Part shown: piece by piece, positions 6,098 through 7,792 of the stretch
How positions within the stretch are numbered: position 1 is the stretch's first letter
Layout of the letters: each line of letters opens with the position of its first letter
NCBI GenBank assembly: GCA_002373975.1
Contig: DFKZ01000095.1
Coordinates: 20,005-27,796 of the forward strand
Direction of reading: 5' to 3'
Source: Lachnospiraceae bacterium UBA3632
GTDB taxonomy: Bacteria > Bacillota > Clostridia > Lachnospirales > Lachnospiraceae
Length of the DNA stretch: 7,792 bases
The notes under the pieces: model-generated
Told to the model about the DNA's origin: nothing
Seen by the model: the letters and a program-made list of their open reading frames with translations, nothing else
Database searches by the model: none
Translations under genes and position numbers: made by a program

Positions 6098-6132
6098 CCG
6101 ATACGGATCATCGGGGCAAAAGAACGCCCCGA
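6098..6132 (+). promoter_or_regulatory. Two mutually exclusive hairpins in the MATE gene leader
   Basis: Hairpin A pairs CCGAT (6098-6102) with ATCGG (6110-6114) around a 7-nt loop ACGGATC. Hairpin B pairs TCGGGGC (6111-6117) with GCCCCGA (6126-6132) around an 8-nt loop. They share 6111-6114 and cannot form together. Hairpin B is clearly stronger and is not followed by a U-tract, so it is not a terminator. It ends about 10 nt before AAGGA (6142-6146) and 30 nt before the ATG. I do not recognise a known riboswitch class. Confidence 0.4.
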
Positions 6133-6161
6133 AACGCAGATAAGGAACAATTCGGATAATC

Positions 6162-7550
6162 ATGAAAAGCGCATCAGCAATTACAACAGATAAAAAAAGA
6201 ATAGATTTCACGACCGGAAGCCCCTTAAAGCTTATACTCGCATTCTACTGGCCTCTCCTTCTTACCAGTATGCTCCAGCAGTTTTATAACTTTGCAGATA
6301 CCTGGATCGTAGGTAAGGGCCTCGGAGACAACGCTCTTGCGGCAGTGGGAAATATGGGATCTCTATTCTTTCTCATAGTCGGATTCTCTTTCGGACTGGC
6401 TAACGGATTCAGCGTACTTGTGGCACAGAGCTTCGGTGCAAAAGATTACGATACCATGAGAAACCGTCTGGCCGGGGTGATCGAGCTTGGCATTATCCTG
6501 GCAGTATTCCTCTCCACCGTAAGTGTAGTCTTTCTCCCCCACGCTCTCAGGCTTCTTCGCACGGACAGTCTGATAATGCAGGACAGCCTGATATACGGAT
6601 ACATCATTTTCGGCGGCATATCAACAAATATAGCTTACAATATCTCCTCTGCCGTATTAAGAGCACTGGGCGACAGTAAAACTCCTCTGAAGGCCATAAT
6701 CACATCATCAATCCTCAATATAGGGCTTAACAGTCTGTTTATATTCGTATTTCATATGGGAGTAGAGGGTGCTGCCATTGCCACCATTATAGCCCAGATC
6801 GTATCGGCATTTATATGTATAAACAGACTGAGGCACATCGAGATAATAAAGCTTGAAAAAAATAATTTCCGAGCTGGTTTTAAAGCCTTCGCGGAGCTTT
6901 TGAAAAACGGGCTCCCTATGGCGTTTATGAACTCCATCACAGCTATCGGCTGTATGGTTGTCCAGTACTTTGTAAACGGAGCCGGAGTGGTTTATACCGC
7001 AGCATATGCGGCATGCAGCAAATACCTTAATCTGTTTATGAATCCCGCTTCAACCGCAGGAAATGCGATGAGTGCTTACACCAGCCAGAATTACGGTGCA
7101 AAAGAGTATAAGCGAATACGTGACGGATTGTTTGTCTGCCTTGGTATTGCTGCTACATCCTACGTGATCCTGGGCTCACTTATGATATTCATCCCCGCTA
7201 AGCTTGCCGCCATACTCCTTTCCGGCACGGAGCAGATCCGGCTTGTATGCGAATTCCTTCCCAGATGCGGGCTTATGATGATCTTTGTGGATACCCTCTT
7301 CGTTGTAAGAAGTGCCGTTCAGGGCATGGGAAAACCTATGCTTCCCATGGTTTCCGGTATACTGGAAATGTTCCTGCGCATCTTCACCATTTCCTTCTTT
7401 ATAGGGAGGATCGGCTTCCCGGCCACTGCCTATGCTGAGATCAGCGCATGGATAGGCGCTCTTATCGTTAACGCCTTTGCATTTTACATATCGCTGGTTC
7501 CCCTGCTCTATAAAAGACCGGCGATTCGCTCCAAGAGGGTGTATCAGTAG
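6162..7550 (+). CDS. MATE family efflux transporter (12 membrane segments)
   Basis: A 462-residue integral membrane protein of the multidrug and toxin extrusion family, which exports cationic drugs, metabolites or peptides using Na+ or H+ gradients. The N-terminal signature is FTTGSPLKLILAFYWPLLL (16-34), then LQQFYNFADTWIVGKGLG (38-55) and VAQSFGAKDYDTMRN (87-101). The two-fold pseudo-repeat is visible: SFGAKDYDTMRN (90-101) matches NYGAKEYKRIRD (310-321), and RALGDSKTP (167-175) matches QGMGKPMLP (387-395). Length and about 12 hydrophobic segments fit the family. Membership appears closer to the DinF-like or uncharacterised clostridial group than to NorM, but sequence alone does not give the substrate. 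The ATG at 6162 has only a weak GGA five bases upstream; AAGGA is 15 bases away. It has its own -10 box and a structured leader, and a terminator follows about 90 bp downstream. Confidence 0.93.
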   Translation: MKSASAITTDKKRIDFTTGSPLKLILAFYWPLLLTSMLQQFYNFADTWIVGKGLGDNALAAVGNMGSLFFLIVGFSFGLANGFSVLVAQSFGAKDYDTMRNRLAGVIELGIILAVFLSTVSVVFLPHALRLLRTDSLIMQDSLIYGYIIFGGISTNIAYNISSAVLRALGDSKTPLKAIITSSILNIGLNSLFIFVFHMGVEGAAIATIIAQIVSAFICINRLRHIEIIKLEKNNFRAGFKAFAELLKNGLPMAFMNSITAIGCMVVQYFVNGAGVVYTAAYAACSKYLNLFMNPASTAGNAMSAYTSQNYGAKEYKRIRDGLFVCLGIAATSYVILGSLMIFIPAKLAAILLSGTEQIRLVCEFLPRCGLMMIFVDTLFVVRSAVQGMGKPMLPMVSGILEMFLRIFTISFFIGRIGFPATAYAEISAWIGALIVNAFAFYISLVPLLYKRPAIRSKRVYQ

Positions 7551-7600
7551 CATTTGCCTTTATCATCTTTTCGATCCTTTTCATACTACTATCCTATTTG

Positions 7601-7635
7601 CTTTACAGAAGAGCTTTGTTAACTCTCCTGTAAGG
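7601..7635. repeat. Long near-perfect inverted repeat downstream of the MATE gene
   Basis: The arms 7601-7613 and 7623-7635 pair over 13 positions with one G-T wobble and a single mismatch (A7609 with C7627), around a 9-nt loop. The core is TTACAG-n-AGAG facing CTCT-n-CTGTAA. It is followed by an A-run on the plus strand and by no T-run on either strand, so it is not itself a standard terminator. It lies 9 bp before the bidirectional terminator and 50 bp after the MATE stop, in T-rich sequence with no other feature. Confidence 0.6.
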
Positions 7636-7643
7636 AAAAATAG

Positions 7644-7680
7644 AACATCCGACAGTTTGATCTGCCGGATGTTTCTTTTT
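7644..7680. terminator. Bidirectional intrinsic terminator between the MATE gene and the right-edge gene
   Basis: An 8-bp outer stem AACATCCG / CGGATGTT (7644-7651 with 7666-7673), one mismatch, an inner CAG/CTG stem and a 6-nt loop TTTGAT. On the plus strand it runs into TTTCTTTTT. On the minus strand it runs into CTATTTTT. It therefore fits termination of both the MATE transcript and the convergent minus-strand gene that ends at 7706. Confidence 0.87.
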
Positions 7681-7705
7681 ATTGTTATTTACAATCTGTA
7701 TTCTT

Positions 7706-7792
7706 TTAGAACTTTCCTGCCTTTGCAGCTTCTTCGATGGAAACGGCTGTTGAAACAGTCATACCTACCATCGGGTTGTTACCTGCACCGAT
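7706..7792 (-). CDS. C-terminal 28 codons of an unidentified gene (runs off the right edge)
   Basis: An open minus-strand frame enters from the right edge and ends at a TAA (7706-7708). The visible tail begins IGAGNNPMVGMTVSTAV (the first 17 residues) and ends SIEEAAKAGKF. It looks like real coding sequence: no stops, Ala/Glu/Lys-rich helical ending, Gly-rich loop, and a matching terminator 26 bp after the stop. I do not recognise the family from so short a piece and assign no function. Confidence 0.7.
   Translation of the reverse strand: MGAGNNPMVGMTVSTAVSIEEAAKAGKF

Noticed and set aside
6081..6132. A possible guanidine-II (mini-ykkC) riboswitch, because the leader contains ACGG in a hairpin loop upstream of an efflux gene.
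   Set aside because: That class needs two hairpins, each with an ACGR loop. Only one weak ACGG loop is present; the other ACGG is unpaired and the strong hairpin has a different loop.

Overview
The window looks like a chromosomal segment of a Gram-positive anaerobe of the class Clostridia, most likely a Lachnospiraceae member. This is inferred, not tested. The supports are the gene order rsmG / parA / parB / DUF4446 / serS, a SerRS whose N-terminal half resembles the divergent clostridial type, a TIGR03905-type TSCPD protein, a cytoplasmic GH113-like glycosidase, sigma-A-like promoters and short Gram-positive leaders.

Left part (1-3101), minus strand: a compact probable operon parA (soj), parB (spo0J), a membrane-anchored DUF4446 protein and serS. 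serS runs off the left edge. A good sigma-A-type promoter (ATGACA, 17 bp, TATAAT) lies about 100 bp before parA. The intergenic gaps are 31, 14 and 63 bp with no convincing terminator, so chromosome segregation genes and seryl-tRNA synthetase are probably co-transcribed. No parS or DnaA box was seen here.

Middle (3142-4863): two plus-strand genes, a TrmL-type tRNA 2'-O-methyltransferase and a small cysteine-rich TSCPD protein, sit between parA and rsmG. rsmG lies on the minus strand, as parA does, so the usual co-directional rsmG-parA-parB run is interrupted by this opposing pair. The trmL start has no ribosome binding site and an extended -10 ends exactly 7 nt before it, which suggests a leaderless mRNA.

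Right part (4864-7792): instead of mnmG, the gene usually found upstream of rsmG, there is a divergently oriented gene for a GH113-like intracellular glycosidase (candidate beta-mannanase). It ends in a clear intrinsic terminator. A MATE-family efflux pump follows, with its own perfect -10 box and a leader that can form two mutually exclusive hairpins. Beyond it lie a strong hairpin without a U-tract, a bidirectional terminator, and the last 28 codons of an unidentified minus-strand gene.

Overall this is mostly housekeeping chromosome (segregation, RNA modification, aminoacylation) followed by accessory carbohydrate and efflux genes. I found no clear new multi-gene system, no mobile element and no CRISPR array. 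The most interesting signals are at the regulatory scale: the leaderless trmL, a symmetric divergent -10 between rsmG and the glycosidase, and the alternative hairpins before the MATE gene.
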